Assembly (NCBI GenBank): GCA_002501695.1
Contig: DANZ01000129.1
Coordinates: 1 to 13,159, forward strand
Direction of reading: 5' to 3'
Length of the DNA stretch: 13,159 nt
Origin: Methanolobus sp. UBA474
Lineage (GTDB): Archaea; Halobacteriota; Methanosarcinia; Methanosarcinales; Methanosarcinaceae
Positions 7,067-13,159 of the stretch are shown one piece after another (the first letter of the stretch is position 1; each line of letters begins with the position of its first letter). The notes beneath the pieces are model-generated. The model saw only the letters and a program-made list of their open reading frames with translations, had not been told where the DNA came from and made no database searches. A program made the position numbers and the translations under genes.

Positions 7067-7702
7067 TTATTCAGTAAAGACAACCTTCACTTCATTGACA
7101 TCCCAGAGGGATTCTATCTTTTCCATTATGTCTTCCCTTATGGCTGCGGCGAACTGATGGTTGGATGGCAGGTCCAGCAGTATTCTGACAGATCCTTCCT
7201 TTACATCTACTTTTGTCACCAGCTCGGTCCTGACTATGTCAAGCCCTGCCATGGGATTCATTACATGCTTCAGCCGGCTCCTGACCACAGCCTCGGTAGT
7301 GGGCTCCTTAGCGCTCACAAGTCCGTGCTTTTCTTCGTAATCACGTATTGCAGACCTGAGGCCTTCAACGGCAAGCACCGAGCAATGAGCTTTTACCGGA
7401 GGGAGGCCTCCAAGCTCTTCAGTGGCCTCTTTCCAGCTGATCTTTTTTGCCTCCTCTATGGTCTTGCCCTTGGCGAGTTCAGTGATGATGGAGGCTGTGG
7501 CTATATTGGAAGCGCATCCGTACGATTCGAATTTCACATCATCTATGATCTTTGTTTCCGGGTTGACCTGCAGGTAGACTGCAACCATATCTCCACAGGC
7601 AGGACTGCCTTCCAGACCCTTGCCGTCAGGATTCTCCATTTTTCCTACATTCCTCGGATTTTTAAAATGTTCAAGGACCTTTTCACTGTATGGGAATTTC
7701 AT
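7067..7702 (-). CDS. nifU: IscU/NifU-type Fe-S scaffold fused to a MIP18 (DUF59)-like domain
   Basis: A 211-residue protein. Residues 1-128 are an IscU/NifU N-terminal scaffold that assembles [2Fe-2S] clusters: EHFKNPRNVG near the start, then the three ligand cysteines Cys36 (SPACGD), Cys63 (YGCASN) and Cys107 (AHCSVL), plus the conserved Asp38 that tunes cluster release. Residues about 138-211 do not match the usual NifU C-terminal CxxC domain. They resemble the MIP18/PaaD (DUF59) fold of SufT and Mrp N-termini: VRSRLKHVMNPMAGLDIV, a two-strand hairpin, then an AIREDIMEKIESLWDVNEVKV end. The cysteine usual in that family is missing (LPSNHQFA). The ATG at 7702 is chosen because GAGGTGAT stands 3-4 nt upstream; a GTG at 7726 in frame has no such support. 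It is the last gene of the cluster, 31 nt after nifS. The scaffold call is firm; the second domain is a fold-level judgement. Confidence 0.9.
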   Translation of the reverse strand: MKFPYSEKVLEHFKNPRNVGKMENPDGKGLEGSPACGDMVAVYLQVNPETKIIDDVKFESYGCASNIATASIITELAKGKTIEEAKKISWKEATEELGGLPPVKAHCSVLAVEGLRSAIRDYEEKHGLVSAKEPTTEAVVRSRLKHVMNPMAGLDIVRTELVTKVDVKEGSVRILLDLPSNHQFAAAIREDIMEKIESLWDVNEVKVVFTE

Positions 7703-7733
7703 TCTATCACCTCTGTGTGCTCTCACACTAAGT

Positions 7734-8909
7734 TCAGTTAGACTTCTTTTCGTAAAGGGGGCTGATAACCCTAAGCTGCGCCACTATCTCTTTTACGGCA
7801 TCGATTATGCCGTCCACGTCATCCATCGTGTTATACCTGCCAAAGCTAAAACGCAGGGAGCCGTGTGCTCTTTCATGATTCCCGCCTATTCCCATGATCA
7901 CATGGCTTGCCTCCAGAGACCGGCTGAAGCATGCAGAGCCTGTGCTCACTGCAAATCCCCTCATGTCCAGGTGAAGTGTCATTGACTCGCCTTCAACATA
8001 ATGGAAAGTTATGTTCGCGTTCTGCGGTATACGCTGATGCCTGCTGCCGTTGAGTGTCACATGAGGCACCTCTTCTTCGGCTCTCTTTATTGTATGGTCC
8101 CTCAGTGATGCAAGGAACTTATTTTCCTCAGGCGTTACAAGTTCCACTGCCTTTGCAAACCCGACTGCACCCGGGATGTTCTCAAGCCCTGCACGGCGGT
8201 TGGATTCCTGGAAGCCCCCATCCATCCATTTGGTTATTGGCGTGCCTTCCCGAATATACAATGCGCCGACGCCCCTTGGGCCGTGGATGGTATGTGCTGA
8301 CATCGTTATAAGGTCAACAGGTATCTTACTGACATCTATCGGCACTCTGGTAAAGCTGTGCGTGGCATCCGTGTGCAGCAGCACATCCTTTTCCTTGCAT
8401 ATCTCTGCAATTGCCTTGAGGTCCTGGAGGGTTCCGATCTCCTGGTTTGCATGCTGTATGGAAACAAGGGTAGTGTTCTCGTTAATAGCACTCTCCAGCT
8501 CCTCCAGGTTGAGCACGCCTTCGGGATCCACACTGATGTAATCAGCCTTGTACCCCTGCTTTTCCAGAGCCCGGGCGGTATTGAGCACAGGGAAATCCTC
8601 TATCTTGGAGACAACTATATGGTTGCCCTTCTTTTTCGCAAGAGCAGAGGCAACACCTTTTATTGCCATGTTGCTTGATTCGGTTTCACCTGAATTGAGC
8701 ACGATCTCTTCCGGAGATGCCCCCAGCGATGCAGCAATTGTTGCACGTGCACTCTCAAGTCCTTCCTTAGCTTCGATACCCATAGAGTACCCAAATTCGG
8801 AAGTAGCTACAGCATATGTATCGAAGTAGTAGGGCTTCATAGCATCCAGCACCCTTTCATCAAGACGGGTACTGGCAGCATTATCAAGATAAACGGTCTT
8901 ATCCAACAT
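7734..8909 (-). CDS. nifS: NifS/IscS-like protein without the PLP-binding lysine
   Basis: A 391-residue class V aminotransferase-fold protein related to cysteine desulfurases, which take sulfur from cysteine using PLP. Retained: VYLDNAAST at the N-terminus, the phosphate-binding SGETES (Thr76), Asn155, Asp181 (HTDAT), His206, the sulfur-accepting loop GSACFS with Cys327, and the SLRFSFGR arginine. Lost: the Schiff-base lysine of S-A-H-K-x-x-G-P is Thr207 (ACC, 8289-8291); the histidine that stacks on PLP (IscS His104) is Asp105; the glutamine after DAT is His184. A normal PLP-dependent desulfurase reaction is therefore not expected. An Archaeoglobus fulgidus IscS that also lacks the lysine is known to pair with IscU, so the role may be structural or to hold persulfide. 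GGAGGT (8914-8919) fixes the start. The frame is intact, with dsrE 34 nt upstream and nifU 31 nt downstream. Confidence 0.9.
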   Translation of the reverse strand: MLDKTVYLDNAASTRLDERVLDAMKPYYFDTYAVATSEFGYSMGIEAKEGLESARATIAASLGASPEEIVLNSGETESSNMAIKGVASALAKKKGNHIVVSKIEDFPVLNTARALEKQGYKADYISVDPEGVLNLEELESAINENTTLVSIQHANQEIGTLQDLKAIAEICKEKDVLLHTDATHSFTRVPIDVSKIPVDLITMSAHTIHGPRGVGALYIREGTPITKWMDGGFQESNRRAGLENIPGAVGFAKAVELVTPEENKFLASLRDHTIKRAEEEVPHVTLNGSRHQRIPQNANITFHYVEGESMTLHLDMRGFAVSTGSACFSRSLEASHVIMGIGGNHERAHGSLRFSFGRYNTMDDVDGIIDAVKEIVAQLRVISPLYEKKSN

Positions 8910-8913
8910 TTAA

Positions 8914-8919
8914 CCTCCA
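8914..8919 (-). promoter_or_regulatory. Strong ribosome-binding site of nifS-like gene
   Basis: GGAGGT on the minus strand, 4 nt before the ATG at 8909. It is a near-perfect archaeal SD and suggests the nifS-like gene is translated efficiently despite its missing catalytic lysine. Confidence 0.7.
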
Positions 8920-8943
8920 ACAACTGAATTTTAATACATCGAT

Positions 8944-9363
8944 CTAAATGAAGAGCGTGATACTGGCATCCTTTGCTTCATGGATATAAGTACCGACTGC
9001 TCCGTAATCATCAATCCATTCCCTGTGAAGCTCTTCTGGCTTTATTCCCATTATTTCCATTGTCATTTCACAGGCTATGATCCTGCCGCCAAGTTCTTTG
9101 TAATCCTCCATGAGTTTCTGAAGCGGCGCAACATTGGCTTTTTTCATTCTTTTACCGACCATCCATTTTCCCAGTCCGAGCATGTGCATCTTTGAAAGAG
9201 GCCCTTTGTCCAGACCTCCCTCCTTAAGCCGCTGCAGCCCCCAGAAAGTGAAATACAGGGTTGCCTCCATTCCCATGGACAAGGCCCCGTTCCCGATGAT
9301 AAGGGCGCTGTATATCTTATCCAGGTCCCCGCTGTGGACCACGATTACTGCCTTTCCTGACAT
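8944..9363 (-). CDS. DsrE2-type (DsrE/DsrF/DrsH-like) sulfurtransferase-family protein
   Basis: A 139-residue protein of the DsrE2/DrsE_2 family. It shows HSGDLDKIYSALIIGNGA, the aromatic YFTFWGLQRL segment, GLGKWMVGKRM, then IIACEMTMEIMGIKPEEL and a LFI end. The single cysteine, Cys98, sits where the family's conserved ACQMSMDVMG cysteine lies and would carry persulfide. Proteins of this type pass sulfur to and from TusA in bacteria and archaea; membrane attachment is reported for some relatives but no clear transmembrane helix is seen here. It lies 12 nt after tusA and 34 nt before nifS. Only a weak GGCGG-like SD precedes the ATG, so translation may be coupled to tusA. Substrate and direction of transfer cannot be read from sequence. 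Confidence 0.88.
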   Translation of the reverse strand: MSGKAVIVVHSGDLDKIYSALIIGNGALSMGMEATLYFTFWGLQRLKEGGLDKGPLSKMHMLGLGKWMVGKRMKKANVAPLQKLMEDYKELGGRIIACEMTMEIMGIKPEELHREWIDDYGAVGTYIHEAKDASITLFI

Positions 9364-9375
9364 CTTTGGCGCCGC

Positions 9376-9597
9376 CTATCTTTTTATCCTGATCTTCCAT
9401 TCGTTACCCGTGTCTTCAATATCAACAACCTCAAGCCCCATGGCCTCGCAGGCCATCGGTATCTCTTTTTTTGAAGCAGGATGTGTCCCCATGACCACGA
9501 CCTCATCCCCAGGCGATGCTTTCCTCAGTGCTTTACGACATTCCACGAGAGGGACAGGACATGTCTGACCCCTTACATCGATTTCCACTTTTGCCAT
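9376..9597 (-). CDS. tusA: TusA-family sulfur carrier protein
   Basis: A 73-residue TusA/SirA-like carrier. Its N-terminus reads VEIDVRGQTCPVPLVECRKAL, with the C-P-x-P motif; Cys13 would hold sulfur as a persulfide. The remainder (GDEVVVMGTHPASKKEIPMACEAMG, then a final beta strand ending IRIKR) fits the two-layer fold. TusA takes sulfur from a desulfurase or from DsrE-type proteins and hands it to acceptors in tRNA thiolation, sulfur oxidation or, as suggested here, Fe-S assembly. The ATG at 9597 is chosen: it sits just before the conserved strand, with GGGGTAG as a possible SD. An in-frame ATG at 9630 would add eleven unconserved residues and would lie nearly at the predicted transcription start. 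It is the first gene of the cluster. Confidence 0.92.
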   Translation of the reverse strand: MAKVEIDVRGQTCPVPLVECRKALRKASPGDEVVVMGTHPASKKEIPMACEAMGLEVVDIEDTGNEWKIRIKR

Positions 9598-9630
9598 ATG
9601 ACTACCCCGTTGAAACGGATGCAACAGCAT

Positions 9631-9645
9631 GTTAACGCTGTTAAC
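9631..9645. repeat. GTTAAC-N3-GTTAAC dyad at the predicted start of the sulfur operon transcript
   Basis: Two copies of the palindrome GTTAAC (9631-9636 and 9640-9645) are separated by GCT. A second inverted pair, AACAGC/GCTGTT (9623-9628 with 9637-9642), overlaps them. The site is where transcription should begin from the TATA box at 9663-9672, so it is a candidate repressor site. The regulator is unknown. Confidence 0.4.
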
Positions 9646-9662
9646 TGATCTATACTATCTGC

Positions 9663-9679
9663 AATAATATAGTTTTAAC
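9663..9679 (-). promoter_or_regulatory. Promoter (BRE + TATA) of the tusA-dsrE-nifS-nifU cluster
   Basis: On the minus strand GTTAAAA is followed by CTATATTATT (9663-9672), a BRE/TATA-like pair. It predicts transcription from about 9636-9643 and a leader of about 40 nt before the tusA ATG. No other promoter-like element separates the four genes. Confidence 0.5.
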
Positions 9680-9737
9680 CCTCAACAGATATCAATACTG
9701 ATACCACTAAATACCTTATATCTATCATTATATTCTT

Positions 9738-9764
9738 TGCACTATTTAACAGTGCAGCACTATT
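9738..9764. repeat. Palindrome TGCACT-N7-AGTGCA with a direct repeat GCACTATT
   Basis: TGCACT (9738-9743) and AGTGCA (9751-9756) form a perfect 6-bp inverted repeat. GCACTATT also occurs as direct copies at 9739-9746 and 9757-9764. It lies 50-70 nt past the phosphatase stop codon and upstream of the tusA promoter. It lacks a T-run, so it is either a weak terminator or a protein-binding site. Confidence 0.35.
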
Positions 9765-9811
9765 CATTACTCCGAAAACATAATATGGCAGGTATCATTA
9801 AAGATCCTGTA

Positions 9812-10648
9812 TCAGTCCATTTTGGATCCATCAGTCCTGCCCCGGGCTTTTTTCAGCGAATACTGCCCACTCCTGTCGGGCCCGAACTGGTATATTATTA
9901 CATTTCCATGCTTCAGGAGCACAAATGCCCCAGTGTTGGGGTATCCGCAGTACCCTGGCGCAGAGAACAGAGACAGGAGCCGGTTATCAAACCACCATCT
10001 GTAGCCTTCTATGATTGAGCTGTGGCCTCTAACCATCAAGGACAGGCCATTCAGCTGCATAAAATCTGAGAACACATCATTTCCAAAGCACTTCGGTCCC
10101 ATCCCTCTGTCAGATGGTGTAATGCCCTTTACTTTGGAAGGATCGTTCCACATAAATTCAAAAGCATTTTCTTTGCTGATATCACCAATATTGATCGCTC
10201 CGGGAATACCTCCATGCACGCAGAACACATCATTGTTGACAACGGCAGCTATCGGCATCTCACTGAATGCTGCCTGTGCAAGTGACAGCAACTCGTCATC
10301 AAAATCGAGCTCCCGGTAGAAACCATATCTAAGGTTCATTTCCCTGCTCTCATGGTTGCCCCTTAAGAGGATCACATTCTCCGGTATTCCCATCTTCCAT
10401 TCCAGGAGACGGCATAGAACACTTACGGAATCAGAGCCGCGGTCCACATAGTCTCCCAGGAAGACAATAGCATCACAGCTAAAATTTTCATTCATTGCAA
10501 GCAAAAAATCAAGGGCCTGTATATTGCCATGGACATCCCCCACTATCATAATCTGTGTGCCGCTCACGCGAACAACAGCTTTCTCCTTACTGAATATGTC
10601 AATGGATCCAGTGAGGAGGTCATGTAGCATCTTCCGGAGATGAAACAT
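9812..10648 (-). CDS. PPP-family (PP1/PP2A-like) serine/threonine protein phosphatase
   Basis: A 278-residue metallophosphatase with the complete PPP signature: GDVHGN (Asp38, His40), GDYVDRG (Asp66, Asp69), GNHE (Asn98, His99), HGGIPG (His145), MWNDPS, and a C-terminal VRGHSSIIEGY plus LFSAPGYCG segment very close to eukaryotic PP1/PP2A. These residues bind two metals and phosphate, so it should dephosphorylate Ser/Thr (and possibly Tyr) proteins. It has no signal peptide or membrane helix and is cytoplasmic. Archaeal members of this family, including PP1-arch enzymes from Methanosarcina, are known phosphatases. The ATG at 10648 follows an AGGTGC site whose bases overlap the end of the upstream gene; the stop codon of that gene is 10 nt away, so the two are very likely co-transcribed. 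Target proteins are unknown. Confidence 0.93.
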   Translation of the reverse strand: MFHLRKMLHDLLTGSIDIFSKEKAVVRVSGTQIMIVGDVHGNIQALDFLLAMNENFSCDAIVFLGDYVDRGSDSVSVLCRLLEWKMGIPENVILLRGNHESREMNLRYGFYRELDFDDELLSLAQAAFSEMPIAAVVNNDVFCVHGGIPGAINIGDISKENAFEFMWNDPSKVKGITPSDRGMGPKCFGNDVFSDFMQLNGLSLMVRGHSSIIEGYRWWFDNRLLSLFSAPGYCGYPNTGAFVLLKHGNVIIYQFGPDRSGQYSLKKARGRTDGSKMD

Positions 10649-10658
10649 GGAAAAGCAC

Positions 10659-12107
10659 CTATTCTTTCAGTATCTTCCTTATCAGGAGCAGGCCGATCAT
10701 ATTGATGGCCACTATCAGGACACTGCCAGCGATATAACGTGGGTTGCGGAAGAATATATCACTTTTGGAAGCAGCCTGCTGCAGATTGAAATCAATATAC
10801 CCGCTGCCTGTCAGATATATTTCTTCCTCCATCGCTGACATGGAAGCATCCTCAGATGTGAACCGGACAATGTAATTATGATCGGTCTCAATACCTGTGA
10901 GCAGGGTGTTGCCAGACAAAGTTCTCTTGAATAGAGTGTTTCCATCCTTAAGGAGTTCCAGATCTCCTTTAGTGGGTATCGATATTTTCAGGACCGTATG
11001 CTCTCTGAGCGGTATTGCTTCTCCGTCGGCAAGTCTTAGTTCGTCCGGCAGATAAAGTATATCAAGGATCGTAGGTGCAATGTCTTCCTGCCCGTAACTG
11101 CCTGAAATAATAGCATCTTCAATGTCTTTTGTTGCTATTACCAAAGGCACCTTTTGCGCTTCATTGCTCTTTGCATACTTAGCTGCCTGGTGACCTCCAC
11201 GGGAATCCGGGCTCGGGAAAGCCATGCCATGGTCAGCAGTAAAGATAAACGCAATGTTATTCTCTTTGCATTTCATGTACAGGTCCATACAGGCAGCATC
11301 AATGCCATCGATGGTCGCAATATAGCCCGTATCTTTTTTGTAATGACCCGCAGAGTCGATAGCACCGACATTAATAGTAAGCAGATAACGCTGTCCGGGA
11401 TATTTAGCCTGCATGTGATCAATTACCTCCAGGGCTGTCTCAATGGCCCAGTTATCATATATGTCATACTGTTGCTGGGACCCTTCTGGGAATTGCTTGA
11501 GCCGGTCATTCAGTGCAGGTATGCTCTCCTGCATGAGAGCAGCCACTTCCAGTGGTATTTGTTTATGCTCTGCTGTGCGTATGTTCGTCCTGACAAGCAT
11601 CTCAGGCTGATTGACAGAATTGGCGGCATCGGCAATGACAACATCCTGCTTAGAGCACAAGGTGGCAAAATCGCCTTTATGCATGATCGCAAAAGTGTAA
11701 TAGCCATATTCGTGAGCAACATCATAGATAGTTGTACCTGAGCCTTCTATTACATCGGACAGGGCTTTTGAGTAGCCGGTGACAAGGACCGAGTGGCCTG
11801 CTTCCGTATAGGTATGGGGGGCCCGCACATCAAGCACCCTGCAGCTCTGGCCTAAAATAATTGAAATATTATTGCCCTGCGATTTCGGAAGTACCTGTCC
11901 ATCCAGGGCGTAAGGCGTGAGCTCAGGATAGATATACGGGGAACCCAGGCCATCCACTATCAATATCACTGCCCCGTTCGGTGTGTTTACGGGGTTTACT
12001 TCCAGCACTTCTGTTGCTTCAGCTGGCTGGAGAGCAAAAACCAGTAAAAAGAGAATCATCAGAAATCTTATCTGTGCGAACAGTGACGTTTTTTGTATTC
12101 TATGCAT
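10659..12107 (-). CDS. Exported, membrane-anchored alkaline phosphatase-superfamily protein
   Basis: A 482-residue protein with an N-terminal signal peptide or anchor (hydrophobic about 14-26, then an A-E-A-T region) and a C-terminal membrane helix (about 455-477, then RKILKE), so the catalytic domain should face outside. Metal-site residues of the alkaline phosphatase/phosphoglycerate mutase superfamily are visible: Asp52 (ILIVDGLG), Asp251 and His255 (DSAGH), Asp292-His293 (TADHGM) and His306 (RGGH). YTEAGH at 100-105 parallels the NSEVGH nucleophile loop of cofactor-independent phosphoglycerate mutase, making Thr101 the likely nucleophile. A beta-rich region (about 370-440) precedes the anchor. 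The substrate (phosphate monoester, diester or phosphonate) cannot be told. A TATA-like element (12143-12153) sits close to the start, and the PPP phosphatase follows after 10 nt. Confidence 0.85.
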   Translation of the reverse strand: MHRIQKTSLFAQIRFLMILFLLVFALQPAEATEVLEVNPVNTPNGAVILIVDGLGSPYIYPELTPYALDGQVLPKSQGNNISIILGQSCRVLDVRAPHTYTEAGHSVLVTGYSKALSDVIEGSGTTIYDVAHEYGYYTFAIMHKGDFATLCSKQDVVIADAANSVNQPEMLVRTNIRTAEHKQIPLEVAALMQESIPALNDRLKQFPEGSQQQYDIYDNWAIETALEVIDHMQAKYPGQRYLLTINVGAIDSAGHYKKDTGYIATIDGIDAACMDLYMKCKENNIAFIFTADHGMAFPSPDSRGGHQAAKYAKSNEAQKVPLVIATKDIEDAIISGSYGQEDIAPTILDILYLPDELRLADGEAIPLREHTVLKISIPTKGDLELLKDGNTLFKRTLSGNTLLTGIETDHNYIVRFTSEDASMSAMEEEIYLTGSGYIDFNLQQAASKSDIFFRNPRYIAGSVLIVAINMIGLLLIRKILKE

Positions 12108-12142
12108 GTCTTCAGTGAGGTGTAATCGCTATAATAAAGTTT

Positions 12143-12153
12143 CTATTTAAAAG
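12143..12153 (-). promoter_or_regulatory. TATA box of the two-phosphatase operon
   Basis: On the minus strand CTTTTAAATAG, a BRE-like start merging into TTTAAATA. It predicts transcription near 12121, giving a leader of about 14 nt before the ATG at 12107. There is little room for a strong SD, and none is seen. Confidence 0.45.
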
Positions 12154-12214
12154 TCATTTTTATGAAAAGATTAATTATGAACTCCCGGTAGTCAAGAGGG
12201 AATGAATATTATTT

Positions 12215-13159
12215 CTAACTCTCACTTTTTAATCTATCCTTAATAAGCAGCGAGGATAAGAGCATAATAGCACAGATGGCAAATATAGCTTCAAATCCGA
12301 GAATGCCGAGAAAAACACCGGCAAATAATGGTGTGATCCCCATTCCTGCGTAGATGCAGGTGGTAAAAATGCCCATTGCAAGCCCCCTCTGTATTTTCAT
12401 ATTGGAAACTGCCAGGGGCAAGCCTACCATACCTGTGCCTGAACCTGCGCCAATCAGTGCAAAGCCTGGCAAAGGGTATACTATACTTAACAAGGCGCCA
12501 ACAGCGGCTACTATTATTCCTGTCCGGATGAGCCGCTCATAGTGCAGCTCCATTCTGCCTGCAGCCAGATTTGCTATCATCGCACTGAGATACATTGCTG
12601 CAATGGACAGCCCAAGTGCTGTCTTACTGAGAGTTTCCTGGCTGTAGTCCGGGTAAAAAGCTGTCAGCACTCCGCTTATGCCAAACAGCAGAAATGAGAT
12701 GATCCATATGCGGGAGTATGTTGGATTTGTGAAGTGACCGGTAACTGTGCGCACGCCGGGCACATAATCAGGTACTTTAATTCTCACTTTCTTGTTTACT
12801 TTATAGCCTCGGTTTCCCTGCTTTATGATAAATAAACCAGCTATCAAAAGTGAGGCTGCCATTAAAGTGAAGATGAAGATCCCGCCTTTCAAATACCAGT
12901 GCGCAATATAGCCTGCCAGCGCGACCCCGAGTGCGAGACCCGCATTCAGGAGAAAGTTGAACTCGCCGATATACCGGCCCCTCTCCTTATATTCCGATAG
13001 TATCGAATAGGCTGCCGGGATGAACGCGCCGCAGGCAATCCCCTCTGCCACCCTTGCAGCCACAAGAACGTAGAGGTTTCCGCTGACAAGGAGCACTATA
13101 CCGGAAATCAGCGTTAGCAGGATTGCCATTATGATGAGCTTCAGGCCTTCATACCTGTC
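12215..13159 (-). CDS. MFS transporter (N-terminus outside window)
   Basis: The frame is open to the window edge. The first visible residues, DRYEGLKLII, match the loop 2-3 signature of major facilitator transporters (D-R-x-G-x-K type), so transmembrane helices 1 and 2 lie beyond the window; the ATG at 13129 is internal. About ten hydrophobic helices remain. A positively charged loop in the middle (about residues 117-145 of this part, rich in Lys and Arg) separates the two six-helix halves, and the protein ends in KDRLKSES. MFS proteins move small molecules by ion-coupled antiport or symport, or by uniport. The visible part does not tell substrate or direction. It is 107 nt upstream of the phosphatase operon on the same strand, but that operon has its own promoter-like element. 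Confidence 0.88.
   Translation of the reverse strand, partial: DRYEGLKLIIMAILLTLISGIVLLVSGNLYVLVAARVAEGIACGAFIPAAYSILSEYKERGRYIGEFNFLLNAGLALGVALAGYIAHWYLKGGIFIFTLMAASLLIAGLFIIKQGNRGYKVNKKVRIKVPDYVPGVRTVTGHFTNPTYSRIWIISFLLFGISGVLTAFYPDYSQETLSKTALGLSIAAMYLSAMIANLAAGRMELHYERLIRTGIIVAAVGALLSIVYPLPGFALIGAGSGTGMVGLPLAVSNMKIQRGLAMGIFTTCIYAGMGITPLFAGVFLGILGFEAIFAICAIMLLSSLLIKDRLKSES

Noticed and set aside
7157..7741. 194-codon open frame on the + strand antisense to the nifU-like gene
   Set aside because: It is the mirror of a gene with clear family motifs. Its translation shows no recognisable domain and it has no SD.
9812..9840. Plus-strand start near the phosphatase stop that could suggest a divergent gene (frames from 9737 and 9822)
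   Set aside because: Both frames run antisense through the phosphatase catalytic motifs and have no family features.
1..13159. Mobile element, CRISPR or tRNA
   Set aside because: No transposase, integrase, spaced direct-repeat array or cloverleaf was seen on either strand by reading. A tRNAscan and repeat search would settle it.

Overview
The window looks like a stretch of a methanogenic archaeon's chromosome, most likely from Methanosarcinales (Methanosarcina/Methanolobus-type). This is inferred from protein families and signals, not from a marker gene. The supporting signs are archaeal TATA boxes, GGAGGT/GGTGAT ribosome-binding sites, a Cam/CamH-like gamma carbonic anhydrase, a soluble multi-PAS histidine kinase, a eukaryote-like PPP phosphatase and archaeal ISC-type genes. 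No rRNA, tRNA, CRISPR array, insertion sequence or methanogenesis gene was seen.

Layout. (1) 1-853, + strand: the 3' part of a TIR-like protein with a zinc ribbon, then a small winged-helix regulator. (2) 858-1403, - strand: a gamma carbonic anhydrase-like hexapeptide protein that converges on the regulator with 4 nt between the stop codons. (3) 1751-4648, + strand: an MsrA-like protein whose catalytic cysteine is a serine, then a PAS/HisKA/HATPase sensor kinase. Each has its own TATA box and is followed by a hairpin. (4) 4879-6705, - strand: a Kup potassium transporter, convergent with the kinase. (5) 9597-7067, - strand: a four-gene sulfur-trafficking cluster, tusA > dsrE-like > nifS-like > nifU-like. 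(6) 12107-9812, - strand: a secreted and membrane-anchored alkaline-phosphatase-superfamily protein followed after 10 nt by a PP1/PP2A-like protein phosphatase. (7) 13159-12215, - strand: an MFS transporter cut by the window edge.

The most interesting region is the sulfur cluster. The NifS-like protein keeps the fold motifs and the sulfur-accepting cysteine (Cys327), but the PLP-binding lysine is Thr207 and the catalytic histidine is Asp105. It therefore should not work as an ordinary PLP-dependent cysteine desulfurase. Its partner fuses an IscU scaffold to a MIP18/DUF59-like domain, and the operon begins with the sulfur carriers TusA and DsrE. The inference is an Fe-S or sulfur-transfer assembly fed by carrier persulfide or sulfide rather than by cysteine. 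The MsrA-like protein has independently lost its catalytic cysteine, so the window holds two sulfur-chemistry proteins with the fold kept and a key catalytic residue lost.
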